Below are positions 52,673-62,218 of a stretch of 64,000 nucleotides of DNA, piece after piece. The notes below the pieces were generated by a model, which saw only the letters and a list, made by a program, of their open reading frames with translations, searched no databases and was not told the DNA's origin. Made by a program: the position numbers and the translations under genes. Positions within the stretch are counted from its first letter, which is position 1, and each line of letters starts with the position of its first letter. Origin of the DNA: Clostridium tepidum (GTDB lineage: Bacteria > Bacillota > Clostridia > Clostridiales > Clostridiaceae); the NCBI RefSeq assembly GCF_002008345.1, contig NZ_MRAE01000001.1, positions 124,001 through 188,000 of the forward strand. The letters run 5' to 3'.

Positions 52673-53723
52673 ATGAAATTAAAAAAAAACACTGGGTATT
52701 TTAATTACTACAGCCATTATGTTTTCTATGGTTGCTTGTAACAAAGGAAATAAAGCAGATTCAAAAGCTACAAGCAATGCTAATACTGCCACAACAAAGG
52801 AATCAGAGCTTGAAGCTATGAAAAAAGAACCTGCATACGGCAAACCTGTGAAATATTGGTTATCAGATGGTTGTACTTCTGGACCTGTAGTAGCTGATAA
52901 ATTAGGATATTACAAAGAAGCTGGTCTAAAAGCTGAAGGAGTTAAGGGAAGTTCTTATACTGAAGCACTTGGTACTGGTGCTACAGATGTAGCTGTTGGA
53001 CACATTGCAACTATGTTAGTTCCTGCAACAAATGGGGTTAACTTAACTTTTGTAGGTGGTGCCCATGTTGGTTGTAAATCTATATATGTTTTAAATGACA
53101 GTAAATACAAGAAAACAGTAGATATGAAAGGCACAAAAATTGCTGTTCCTAATGGAATTGGTGCTTCAGACTATAATATTACAGCATTACTATTAAATGC
53201 TGATGGTGTGAATCCACTTAAAGATGTTGAACTAACACAAGTAGAAACAAGTGCTTGTATAGCTGCTATGGAAAGAAAAGAAATTTCTGGTGCATTATTA
53301 TCAGATACATTTGCCTATGATATGGTTAAAGAAGGAAAACTAAGAAGGGTTCGTTCATTAACTTATGATAAGGATTTCCAAACACAACCTTGTTGTGTTA
53401 TTGCAATGAATGCAACTTATGTAAAAGAAAACCCAATCCATGCTAAACTTATTGCATCTTGTGTAAAGAAAGCTCATGAATGGATGCGTAATAATCCAGA
53501 GGAAGCTACTCAAATGCTACTTGATGAAGGGCTAAATAGTGGTTCTTTAGAAAAAAATGTTGAGCTAAATAAAACTCTAAAATTTGGTCCTACAGATGAA
53601 TTTACTGAGGCTGGATTAAGAAAAATAGCCAAAGAATATATAAAACTAGACCTTATTACTTCAACAGACAATATTGAAGACGTAATGTCAAAGGTTTGGA
53701 ATCCTCAAGCACCTGAAAAATAA
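52673..53723 (+). CDS. Substrate-binding lipoprotein (NMT1/SsuA-like), frameshifted in its signal peptide
   Basis: GGAGAG precedes ATG 52673, which enters a run of nine A (52681-52689). In the present frame translation stops after 22 codons. With eight or eleven A it would continue as TLGILITTAIMFSMVACNKG, a proper lipoprotein signal with lipobox VAC. The mature protein (to 53723) is intact, with SDGCTSGPVVADKLGYYKEA, GSSYTEALGTGATDVAVGH and several cysteines. It may be phase-variable, rescued by slippage, dead, or a sequencing error. The ligand is unknown. Confidence 0.8.
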
Positions 53724-53747
53724 ATATATTAACTAAGGAGTATTATC

Positions 53748-54142
53748 GTGAAAAGAAAAATTATATCAGTAATTTCAATATTATTATCTATTTTGCTTGC
53801 TATATGTCCATGGACTTTATTTAAAGCTTGTCCAACAACAAAAAAAGTTATGAAATGTCATTGGTGTTGTAAGGCGATAATTCCTATAGCCATTATTTTG
53901 ATAATAATAGGGATTTTTCAGTTAGTAAGTAAAATAATGAGTCTTTAAAAATCCTTAATATAATAGCTGCAGTATGTTTTATAATGCCAATTTTATTAAC
54001 TACCATTCTAATTGGTGGATGTATGAAAGCAGAAATGGCATGTAATGTTGTAACATTCCCAATTATTAACACCCTATCAGTAATTGGTATTATAATTAAT
54101 TTGATAGGTTTATTTTCAAAATTTTCAACAAAGGAAGTTTAA
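53748..54142 (+). pseudogene. DUF4418 membrane protein, frameshifted
   Basis: The first part (GTG 53748, 66 codons) encodes LLAICPWTLFKACPTTKKVM and KCHWCCKAIIP. The second, in another frame, encodes FIMPILLTTILIGGCMKAEM and ACNVVTFPIINTLSVIG. Together these are the two halves of a DUF4418 protein. One extra T in the three-T run near 53944 would join them. Four membrane helices and paired cysteines are expected in the intact form. It lies between the binding protein and the exporter genes. Confidence 0.75.
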
Positions 54143-54143
54143 T

Positions 54144-55364
54144 ATGAAAAGCAGTTTTATAATTACTCAAACAATGGCAATTAAAAATTTAAAACATAGA
54201 TCAGTACGTACGTGGTGTATGATATTTTTTGTTTTTATGTTGTCAGTTGCTCTTTTTTTCAGTTCTGTTTTGGTAGATAGTATGACAGATAATCTTCAAA
54301 AAACTACTGATAGATTAGGGGCAGATATTATTGTTGTACCAAAAGAATATGAAAAGGATATGGCTGATTCTCTTTTTATGGGTGAACTATGTAATTTTAA
54401 TTTTGACCGTAAATGGGAAAATGAAATTAAAAATATTGAAGGAATAAAGCAAAGTACACCACAGCTATATATGGCATCCTTGGCAGCTGATTGCTGTTCA
54501 TCAGCAACACAAATGATAGTTTTTGACCCAGATACAGATTTTATAATTAAACCTTGGTTGGAGAAAGATGGACTTGCACTTCCTAAAAAGGGAGAATTAT
54601 ATATTGGTTGTTCTATTGATCCACCAGAGCCAGACACAATTAAATTTTTTGGTGAAAATTATAAAGTAATTGGTAAATTAGAAAAAACTAATACTAGCTA
54701 TGATACTTGTGTATTTATGACTTCTGAAACTGCACAAGAAATAATGGATAGTGATGGGTGGAAAGCTGCTTTTAATAAATCCATATCAGATGCTGATAAA
54801 ATTATTTCTTCCCTTATGATTCGTGTGGAAGATGGAGCAGATGCTAAAACTGTGGCAAGAAAAATTAATTATTCCATTAAAGGAGCGCCTATTTCTGCTT
54901 ATACAACTAATGGTATTTTTAATGGAGTCATGGATTCTGTAAAAAACATGAGTGGTTATAGCACAACAATTATGGTATTAATGCTCATTATGGTAATTAC
55001 TGCATTAATTTCTATTTTCACTATTACCATAAACGAAAGAACTTCTGAATTTGGAATTTTAGCTTCCCTTGGTATTTCTTCTGGTAAGCTATCTGGAATA
55101 GTTCTTACGGAAGGTACAGTTATTGGATTTTTGGGTGGGATTTTAGGCGTTGCTATATCTGTAATTATATTACTTTTATTCTCTAACACAATTATGATTA
55201 ATTTGAATATCCCAAGGCTTAATACCAATTTTATTTATCTTCTTTCCCTTGGAGTTAAATGTTTGTTTTTATCTGTTGCAGTTTCTATTCTTTCTTCTTT
55301 GTATTCTGTATGGAAGATTAATAGAAGTAAAATAGATGAGTTAATTAAAGGAGAAGAACTATGA
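54144..55364 (+). CDS. ABC transporter permease, MacB/FtsX type
   Basis: This 406-residue protein has an N-terminal membrane helix (about 22-42), a large extracytoplasmic domain (about 45-270, with CCSSATQMIVFDPDTDF) and three C-terminal helices of an FtsX domain (about 275-395). NERTSEFGILASLGISSGKL is the usual coupling segment. It begins one base after the DUF4418 stop and overlaps the ATPase gene by 4 bp (ATGA). It probably moves a lipid or lipoprotein-linked substrate with that ATPase. Confidence 0.88.
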   Translation: MKSSFIITQTMAIKNLKHRSVRTWCMIFFVFMLSVALFFSSVLVDSMTDNLQKTTDRLGADIIVVPKEYEKDMADSLFMGELCNFNFDRKWENEIKNIEGIKQSTPQLYMASLAADCCSSATQMIVFDPDTDFIIKPWLEKDGLALPKKGELYIGCSIDPPEPDTIKFFGENYKVIGKLEKTNTSYDTCVFMTSETAQEIMDSDGWKAAFNKSISDADKIISSLMIRVEDGADAKTVARKINYSIKGAPISAYTTNGIFNGVMDSVKNMSGYSTTIMVLMLIMVITALISIFTITINERTSEFGILASLGISSGKLSGIVLTEGTVIGFLGGILGVAISVIILLLFSNTIMINLNIPRLNTNFIYLLSLGVKCLFLSVAVSILSSLYSVWKINRSKIDELIKGEEL

Positions 55365-56044
55365 TTTTGCAAATTAATGATTTAACTAAAAGTTATATTA
55401 GACAGAATTTAAAATTTGATGCTGTAAGTCATGTTGATTTTTCTATGGATAAAGGAGAAATTGTTATTTTAACAGGACCATCTGGTTGTGGCAAAAGCAC
55501 ATTTTTTAAATTAATATCAGGAATTACAACTTGTGATAGTGGGAAAATAATATTTGATAATCAAGAATTAACTTCCCTTTCTGCAAAAGATTTAGCTGCT
55601 GTACGTTCCTCTAAAATTAGTTATATTCTGCAAGGTGATAGCTTATTGAATAATTTCACCGTAATGGAGAATTTATGTCTACCATATCGTCTATTAAATA
55701 ATTCTGAAGGTATAGAGGAAAAAGCAAAGGAGCTACTTACAGAATTTAATATGGAAAAAATGCTTAATGAATATCCTGGGAATCTTTCAGGTGGTGAACG
55801 TAGACGTGTGGCTATTGCAAGGGCGTTTGTTCATAATCCGCTTCTTGTTATTGCAGATGAACCAACCAATGACTTAGATGAAGAAAATATCAATATTATC
55901 TTGGAGTATTTTAAAAAACAAAGCTTACAAGGAATAGGAATACTTATTAGTACCCACGATACGTCTTGTTTAGGGTTGGGTGGAACACACTATGTTATGA
56001 AAAAAGGAATTTTGAAAAAAGCAAATATTGATAAGCAAATATAA
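55361..56044 (+). CDS. ABC transporter ATP-binding protein, LolD/MacB type
   Basis: This 227-residue ATPase has Walker A GPSGCGKST (about residues 38-46), signature LSGGERRRVAIARAF near 140 and Walker B LVIADEPTNDLDEEN near 162. It overlaps the permease by 4 bp and ends the operon. It pairs with the FtsX-type permease. A bidirectional terminator follows. Confidence 0.92.
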   Translation: MILQINDLTKSYIRQNLKFDAVSHVDFSMDKGEIVILTGPSGCGKSTFFKLISGITTCDSGKIIFDNQELTSLSAKDLAAVRSSKISYILQGDSLLNNFTVMENLCLPYRLLNNSEGIEEKAKELLTEFNMEKMLNEYPGNLSGGERRRVAIARAFVHNPLLVIADEPTNDLDEENINIILEYFKKQSLQGIGILISTHDTSCLGLGGTHYVMKKGILKKANIDKQI

Positions 56045-56071
56045 ATAGATATATAGTAACTTTATAAAATA

Positions 56072-56115
56072 TTTTAAGCTTTAGCCTGAGTTTTTATCTC
56101 TGCTAAAGCTTAAAA
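56072..56115. terminator. Bidirectional terminator
   Basis: TTTTAAGCTTTAGC (56072-56085) pairs perfectly with GCTAAAGCTTAAAA (56102-56115) between convergent genes. Confidence 0.88.
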
Positions 56116-56154
56116 ATGTTTATTGAAATATATAGACAATCCTCTATTCTATTT

Positions 56155-56619
56155 TTAAAAAAAGCTAAACAAACCAACACTAGCAGTACCCATGATAATT
56201 CCTGCCACTAATACTCCAAGCATAACAGCTAAAATACTAGTTTTAAAATCCATATCTAGAAAACTAGCTGCTAAAGTGCCTGTCCATGCTCCAGTTCCAG
56301 GAAGTGGTATTCCAACAAATAATAATAAACCAATAAATAAACCTTTGTTACCTGCCGTTTCTTTTAATTTTTTTCCTGCTTTTTCACCTTTTTTAAGACA
56401 CCAAGTAAAAAAATCTCCTATGATAGGTTTGTCACAGCCCCAAATAAGTACCTTTCTTGCAAATAGATATATAAAAGGTACAGGTAACATATTTCCTATA
56501 ATTGCAACAATATAAGATTGAAGCAAAGGTAAATGATATATTTGTGAATACGGTATAGCTCCACGCAGTTCTACGATTGGAACCATGGACATAAAAAATA
56601 CTATTGCATATTTCGTCAT
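56155..56619 (-). CDS. Small multi-drug export protein (COG2426)
   Basis: This 154-residue integral membrane protein has MVPIVELRGAIPYSQIYHLP at residues 12-31 and IPLPGTGAWTGTLAASFLDM near 103, both landmarks of the COG2426 small multidrug export family. It has four or five helices. The substrate is unknown. AAGGTGG lies before the ATG on the minus strand. Confidence 0.88.
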   Translation of the reverse strand: MTKYAIVFFMSMVPIVELRGAIPYSQIYHLPLLQSYIVAIIGNMLPVPFIYLFARKVLIWGCDKPIIGDFFTWCLKKGEKAGKKLKETAGNKGLFIGLLLFVGIPLPGTGAWTGTLAASFLDMDFKTSILAVMLGVLVAGIIMGTASVGLFSFF

Positions 56620-56817
56620 TATATAAATTCCACCTTTTCTTTTAGTTTAAAATATATAAGTAATTTTAGAAATAATATATCATAAATAATAAATAAGCAC
56701 AAATGATTTACTTTTAAAGTTAAATAATTATACACAATTTTAACTAAAATTTAATCTAAAAATTATAATATGGAAATATTCAACTTGTAAGTTGTATGTT
56801 AAGAAAGATATATACCG

Positions 56818-57078
56818 CTAATATACTAACATTAAAGCTTTTAATAAATAGCGAATCAGAGAATAATAATGGTTATTCAGATATATATTAATATTTGCAT
56901 TATTGTATTTTATGATATCAAGACCGCTCAAAGCAATCATTACAGTTGGTTCTTTTTCAAATGCTTCTTTGAAACTAATTGTAGTACGATACTCTCTTAT
57001 ACCATCACCATTTAAAAGATTCCAGCCACCAATAGTTGGATCATAATAAGCTTGTCCACTTCTTATTTGCATAATCAT
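56818..57078 (-). CDS. H-type lectin domain protein, C-terminally altered
   Basis: This 86-residue protein contains YYDPTIGGWNLLNGDGIREY, a repeat-like tag, and FKEAFEKEPTVMIALSGLDI, the start of an H-type lectin domain. The lectin's second half is absent: after NNANINIYLNNH the sequence becomes unlike the family. A frameshift or deletion has probably shortened it. H-type lectins bind N-acetylgalactosamine-like sugars; binding by this form is doubtful. Confidence 0.6.
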   Translation of the reverse strand: MIMQIRSGQAYYDPTIGGWNLLNGDGIREYRTTISFKEAFEKEPTVMIALSGLDIIKYNNANINIYLNNHYYSLIRYLLKALMLVY

Positions 57079-57616
57079 ATCTCCAATCTTTTATATTAAT
57101 ATTTTACTTGTAATATTAATATACGTTTAAAAGTAGATTTTGTTATGGATGTTTGAAAAGATTGTTTTAAAAATAATAAAGAATAACATATATAAACAAA
57201 GCTGTTGGATTGGGAGGTGAATTTAGTATAAGTAAGTTTATATAAATAAAACATAAATTCATGGATGGGCTTATTTTATTAAAATATTTAATGTTGTTAT
57301 GTATAATAATGATTGTACATAGTGCTAAAAGTAATATGTATACATGACTTTTAACACTTTTATAAATAGCCATATTATTATATAATATTAACTGAATAGC
57401 ATTTTTTTGGAATATAACTATAAATTCAGGCACAATTTTATATTATTACAAAATTGTAATAATTAAGTTAAGTATATTGTAATATAAATAGTTTAATATA
57501 TAAAGTAAGTTAGATTAAGTGATTTTTAGGCTACGATGAAGTTTTATTAAAAGAATTATTTTTCTTTTGAAAATAAAATTATTGTTAAGAAATATTTATA
57601 ATTAGGAGATAGAAAG
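57079..57616. other. Intergenic region
   Basis: There is no gene that I can support in about 540 bp. A hairpin pairs AGTGCTAAAAGT (57321-57332) with ACTTTTAACACT (57347-57358), possibly a leftward or bidirectional terminator. A minus-strand ORF at 57167-57433 lacks a ribosome site and looks spurious. Confidence 0.45.
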
Positions 57617-57703
57617 ATGGAAAATGAAAAAAATGGTTATATTAAGGAAATTTTATTTATTATATCTTTAGCTATAGTATTGTGTATATTTGTAATGAAA
57701 TAA
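57617..57703 (+). CDS. 28-residue membrane peptide
   Basis: AGGAGATAG precedes ATG 57617, which encodes MENEKNGYIKEILFIISLAI and a hydrophobic end. It is one membrane helix with a charged N-terminus, similar in design to small regulatory membrane peptides. After it, 57704-57915 contains a short gene-like relic (FVNEFEEIIENETLYSKELF) without a start. Confidence 0.5.
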   Translation: MENEKNGYIKEILFIISLAIVLCIFVMK

Positions 57704-57915
57704 TGTAAGAGCAGATTCTATTTGAAACCAACAATTCTGTTTGTTAATGAATTTGAGGAAATTATAGAAAACGAAACTTTATATAGTAAAGAATTATTTA
57801 AAGATTAAGATTTTAAAAAGCAAGGAGTATATGATATAGAAACGGAAAAAGTATTTAAATTATAATTAAAGAAAATAATTATATATCTATTAAAAAGTAT
57901 AGTTGAGGTGGAATT

Positions 57916-58911
57916 GTGGAATTATTATTAAAACAAAAAATAGATTTGATGACAGAGAATTATAATCAGGTTAAGAAAGGATTTAAATGGGAGTATAGCA
58001 TAGTAAAACATTTTGTGGCTATGAACTCAGCCCTTAAAAATAAGAAAATAAATGTTGAAGAAATTCAAGAGATAAAAGATTATATAAAAAAACAGGTAGG
58101 ATTATTTTCTAAGTTTAGAGGAATGAATCTATTTATTTTAAGTAGTCTTTTGCATTTAGAAAGTAATTACAAAGATTTTTTCCAAGATATGCAAAAGGTA
58201 TATGAGAAAATGAGGGATGCAGGTTTTAGAAATAGTGAGTATTTACCTTTAGCTTCTTATACTATAGTTAAAGAAGTTTCTATGGATAAATGGGAGGACA
58301 AGATCCAAAGAATGAAGACTTTCTACTCTAATATGAAGAAAAATTATCCTTGGTTAACTACAGCAGATGATTATGTTCTTGCAGCAGTATTAGCTACTTC
58401 AAATTTAGATGTAGAAAAAACTTCAGAGGAAATGGAAAATTGTTACAAACTACTAAATGACAAGGCTTTTCTTAAAGGAAATTCCCTTCAAAGTCTTTCT
58501 CAAATACTTGCTTTGGGAGAAGAAGATGCAGAAAATAAATGCAATAGGGCAGTGTCTTTGTATAAGGAATTAAAGAGTGAAAAGTGCAAATTAAAACATG
58601 ATGGATTAGCTTCTTTAGGGGTACTAACCCTTATATCTTCTGATGATAGTGATATAGTAGAAGAAGTAAAGGAAGTTTATAATTATATAAAAGGAAAAGA
58701 TGGCTATGGAATTTTTAGTATTGAAAAGTCTCATATAGTTATGTTAGCTATTTCTTTAGTGGCAGATTCTTATATAGAAAGAATTGAAAAAGGATTAATA
58801 AATATAACTTTGGCAAACAGTATAAATTCTATAGTAATAGCACAGCAACAGGCAGCTATAGTAGTAGCTTGTGCAGCAAGTTTAGCGGCAGCTTCATCAT
58901 CTAGTTCATAA
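57916..58911 (+). CDS. DUF4003 family protein
   Basis: This 331-residue protein starts at GTG 57916 (GAGGTGG upstream). It is mostly helical, with YSIVKHFVAMNSALKNKKIN and YLPLASYTIVKEV typical of DUF4003, and an Ala/Ser-rich tail (CAASLAAASSSSS). The family is common in Clostridium and Bacillus and its function is unknown. It is transcribed alone. Confidence 0.82.
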   Translation: MELLLKQKIDLMTENYNQVKKGFKWEYSIVKHFVAMNSALKNKKINVEEIQEIKDYIKKQVGLFSKFRGMNLFILSSLLHLESNYKDFFQDMQKVYEKMRDAGFRNSEYLPLASYTIVKEVSMDKWEDKIQRMKTFYSNMKKNYPWLTTADDYVLAAVLATSNLDVEKTSEEMENCYKLLNDKAFLKGNSLQSLSQILALGEEDAENKCNRAVSLYKELKSEKCKLKHDGLASLGVLTLISSDDSDIVEEVKEVYNYIKGKDGYGIFSIEKSHIVMLAISLVADSYIERIEKGLINITLANSINSIVIAQQQAAIVVACAASLAAASSSSS

Positions 58912-59106
58912 AACTTTGGATAAAGTGAAAAGCCCCCATAAGTGTCTATTGAAAGGCATTTAAAAGAATGCTATAATGTGGATTATTATAAACTTGTAAA
59001 TAAAATTTATTCATAGGAATATTTATTAAAATGATATACTACTTAATTTATAAAATTTGGTTTACAAAAATGGGGTAATACCTTTTAAGATAAAATGGGG
59101 GTAATC

Positions 59107-60177
59107 ATGATGAGCTATACAAACTTAGTTAGCAATATGCTTTTAAATCAATATAAAACACAAATGAACAATAGCGATAATATTAATAAAAGTGATGATA
59201 AAACAGTAAAAAGTTTTGATCAACAAAAAGAAATCCAAAACATGGTTTTTGCAGCAATGCTAAGTCAAATGATGAATAGTATGAGTAGTATGAATGATAT
59301 GGATAGTGTAAGTGGTATAGATAGTATTAGTAATATGAGCAGTATGAATAGTATGTATGGTATTGGAAGTATGAATAATATTGGAGCTTTGAGCGGTATG
59401 GGGAGTTTAATAGCAACACAGGCACTATTAAGCAGTTTAAGAAATGCAGCTTTAATTGGTTTTAATGATTCATTAAATGCTTTAGGCAATTTTAATTCAA
59501 CTATAAGAGGAGCAAGTAAGTTTTTGTCTAAAGATAATAATGATGGAACAGATAGCAATATTAGTACTTTAGGTATACGTGCTTCAAAATATGAATCAAA
59601 TTTAAATCCAGCAGAAATTAGTAATAATCCGGGAGATTATGGCGGAAAATCCTATGGAGCATGGCAGTTTTCATCTAAGACAGGGTCTTTAGATTCATTC
59701 ATTAATTCACTCAAAGGAAATAATAATGATATGTATTATAAATTAGTAAATGCAAAAGCTAAAGACAACAATACCTTTGGTGAGAATTTTGATGCTGCAT
59801 GGAGAAGTATTGCCAGTCAAAATAAAGATAGATTTTTAAAAGTACAACAAAATTATGTAAAAGTAAACTTTTATGATACTGTAGCACGAGCTTTAAAATC
59901 AAAATTTAATTTTGATATAAGCAAAAGAAGTAATGCACTAAAAGAAAGTTTATGGTCTACAGTTGTTCAACATGGAGTAGGGGGAGCTACATCCATATTT
60001 TCAAAATTAAATTTAAATAATAGCGATAGTAAAATTATTAATGATTTATATAACGAACGTCAAAATGTAAATTTATATTTTAGAAGTAGTTCACCAGAAA
60101 TAAGACAAAGTGTATATAATAGATTCACTAGAGAAAAACAGGACATGCTAAGTATGTTAAATGGAGAAATAGTTTAA
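59107..60177 (+). CDS. VgrG3-like lytic (muramidase-type) domain protein with Met/Ser-rich repeats
   Basis: This protein has 356 residues from ATG 59107 (ATGGGGG just upstream excludes ATG 59095). Residues about 50-105 are a low-complexity Met-Ser-Asn repeat (MNSMSSMNDMDS and similar), followed by a linker. The C-terminal domain (about 150-356), with RASKYESNLNPAEISNNPGD, GGKSYGAWQFSS and STVVQHGVGGATSIF, resembles the peptidoglycan-cleaving domain found in VgrG3-like proteins. The glutamate in SKYESNL may be catalytic. No signal peptide or type VI genes are present, so release may depend on lysis or sporulation. Confidence 0.7.
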   Translation: MMSYTNLVSNMLLNQYKTQMNNSDNINKSDDKTVKSFDQQKEIQNMVFAAMLSQMMNSMSSMNDMDSVSGIDSISNMSSMNSMYGIGSMNNIGALSGMGSLIATQALLSSLRNAALIGFNDSLNALGNFNSTIRGASKFLSKDNNDGTDSNISTLGIRASKYESNLNPAEISNNPGDYGGKSYGAWQFSSKTGSLDSFINSLKGNNNDMYYKLVNAKAKDNNTFGENFDAAWRSIASQNKDRFLKVQQNYVKVNFYDTVARALKSKFNFDISKRSNALKESLWSTVVQHGVGGATSIFSKLNLNNSDSKIINDLYNERQNVNLYFRSSSPEIRQSVYNRFTREKQDMLSMLNGEIV

Positions 60178-60186
60178 AATTTAAAA

Positions 60187-60290
60187 GTCAGCCACTAATT
60201 ATGGTATATGACTTTTAAAGAGTATGAAAAACATAAAGAAAATAAATATATAGGTCAGGCATCAATTATGGTGTCTGACATTTTATTTTT
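60187..60290 (+). repeat. Two similar 26-nt terminator-like hairpins
   Basis: Units at 60187-60212 and 60254-60279 both begin GTCAG, contain AATTATGGT, end TGAC and are identical at 21 of 26 positions. Each folds as a hairpin followed by a T-rich tract, so they may act as tandem terminators. A third, less similar unit lies at 60917-60943. No gene is seen from 60178 to 60513. Confidence 0.65.
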
Positions 60291-60513
60291 ATAATATTTA
60301 TTTTTAAATAATGAAATTTATTTAATGTTTAATTTATAAATATGATTATTTAAAATGAAGAAAATTGGTCAATTATTTAATTTAGAGATATGATTATTTG
60401 ATATGTAATAATTTAAGATAAAAGGATTTGAATTAAAATTTTGTATTAATATGGATAATATGGTGTAAATATGTTATTATTTAGATGGGTAAATGTAGAA
60501 GGGGAAATAAACA

Positions 60514-60648
60514 ATGGATAAAAATAAAAAAGGAATTATAGAAAATATAAGTATACAAATGGCTAAGGTGATGACAAATATGGCAAAGAAAGTAATTGAA
60601 AATTATAATCAATCAAAAATTGATTTAACAGAAAAAAATGAAAATTAA
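60514..60648 (+). CDS. 44-residue hypothetical peptide
   Basis: AAGGGGAA precedes ATG 60514, which encodes a basic, amphipathic sequence (IENISIQMAKVMTNMAKKVI, then NQSKIDLTEKNEN). It has no family that I can name. It is supported by its ribosome site and helical composition. Confidence 0.5.
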   Translation: MDKNKKGIIENISIQMAKVMTNMAKKVIENYNQSKIDLTEKNEN

Positions 60649-61525
60649 GTTAGTACTATATTAACTGTAGTAGTATGGTTCAAAATAAATATTTGCAGGA
60701 TATTATTTAAAAAATAAGTATTAGATTGGAATAAAAGCTGCAAAATCAATAATTATAAGGTTAATATATATTAAAAAAATTATAATATTCAAATGTTTTT
60801 AAAGTATGAAAAAAGAAAATTTTGATTTATAGATTAATAAATTTTTTAACTAAGGAATTAGCAATATTAAAAATAAAAAAATATTATAAGATTAAATATG
60901 ATTTTTCATTTTAAGAGTCAGGTATGAAATTTAGGTACCTGACTTTTAGTTTATGCTTAAAAAATATCTATTTTATAATAGCTTTAATTTTAACCTGTAA
61001 ATATAAATAATACATTCACAAGCACTTTATATATTATTTATATTTACTATCTTAAAATTAAAGCTAATTTTATTATGGGGTAAGGTGTTTTGGTAATAAT
61101 ACTTTGAGTTTTATAGCTTTTAACATCTTTATATGCTTTTTTATGTGCGCTGTTTTAATAATAATACTTTGAGTTTTATTACTATTTTGTAATAATTAAA
61201 TTTATAAGATTGTAATAAAAGAAGTTTAATATATAACTTATAGACAAAAAACAGCATGTTATAGTGTATTAAGTTTTTTAGTTTCGTTTAATTAGGATAT
61301 AGGCGAAAAGCCCAACCAAAACTCAAATAAAAAATTAAAAACCAAATATAAAATCATATAAAAATCGAAGGTTACAATTAGAGTTTATAAAAGAAATCAT
61401 ATAAAAATCGAAGGTTACAATTAAAGTTTATAAAAGAAATCATATAAAAATCAAAGACTACAATTAAAGTTTATAAAAAGAAATTATATGAAAAATCAAA
61501 TAGAAAAAGAGGAGTGGACTTATAA
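60649..61525. other. 880-bp intergenic region with hairpin and repeats
   Basis: There is no gene. A hairpin GTCAGGTA / GTACCTGAC lies at 60917-60943 with TTTTAG after it. The sequence AATAATACTTTGAGTTTTAT occurs exactly at 61095-61114 and 61160-61179. Tandem 43-bp repeats end the region. Confidence 0.6.
61351..61500 (+). repeat. 43-bp tandem repeats (about 3.4 copies) upstream of an ABC transporter
   Basis: Units start at 61351, 61394, 61437 and 61481, each beginning AAATCATATAAAAATC or a variant and continuing with GAAGGTTACAATTA and AGTTTATAAAAG. The first two are almost identical; the third and the partial fourth diverge. They lie directly before the ABC ATPase gene and are not CRISPR, since there are no spacers. 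Confidence 0.85.
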
Positions 61526-62218
61526 ATGGAATTATTAAAAGTTAAAGATCTTTGTAAAAGTTATGGAAAAGGTGAAATAAAGGTAGATGCCTTAAAAGAT
61601 ATTAATTTAACTATAAATCAAGGAGAATTTGTGGCTATAGTTGGTCCTTCAGGTTCAGGTAAAAGTACATTACTTCATCTTTTAGGGGGAGTGGATAAGC
61701 CAACCTCTGGTAAAGTTATTTTAGAAGGTACAGATATATATTCTTTAAGAGAAAATGAATTAGCCATATTAAGAAGAAGAAAAATAGGATTTATATTCCA
61801 GTTTTATAATCTAATACCAGTGCTTACGGCAGAAGAAAATATAGAAATGCCAGTACTTTTAGATAATAAAAAACCAGATAAAAAATATATGGAAGAACTT
61901 TTAAATATATTAGGATTAAAAGAAAGAAAAAATCACTTGCCTTCACAAATGTCTGGAGGACAACAGCAAAGGGTTTCTATAGGTAGAGCTTTAGCTAATA
62001 AGCCATCCATAATATTGGCAGATGAACCTACAGGTAATTTAGATTCTAAAAATTCCAAGGAAATAATAGAACTTTTAAGATATTCAGTTAAAAAATACAA
62101 TCAAACTCTAGTGCTTATAACCCATGATTTAAATATAGCAAAAATGGCAGATAGAGTTATAACCATAGCGGATGGAGAAGTTAAAGGAGACGAGGTGACT
62201 AAAGTTGAAAAGCTATAG
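61526..62218 (+). CDS. ABC transporter ATP-binding protein (BceA/LolD type)
   Basis: This 230-residue ATPase has Walker A GPSGSGKST (about residues 38-46), signature MSGGQQQRVSIGRAL near 143 and Walker B IILADEPTGNLDSKN near 165. It pairs with the FtsX-type permease that starts inside its 3' end (14-bp overlap). Such pairs export peptides or give antibiotic-peptide resistance; no two-component genes are visible here to support a Bce-type role. Confidence 0.92.
   Translation: MELLKVKDLCKSYGKGEIKVDALKDINLTINQGEFVAIVGPSGSGKSTLLHLLGGVDKPTSGKVILEGTDIYSLRENELAILRRRKIGFIFQFYNLIPVLTAEENIEMPVLLDNKKPDKKYMEELLNILGLKERKNHLPSQMSGGQQQRVSIGRALANKPSIILADEPTGNLDSKNSKEIIELLRYSVKKYNQTLVLITHDLNIAKMADRVITIADGEVKGDEVTKVEKL

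Noticed and set aside
57167-57433. 88-codon minus-strand ORF in the intergenic region
   Set aside because: No ribosome site, no family resemblance, and it runs across a terminator-like hairpin.
61351-61500. CRISPR array
   Set aside because: The repeats are head-to-tail with no spacers of unique sequence and no cas genes are present.
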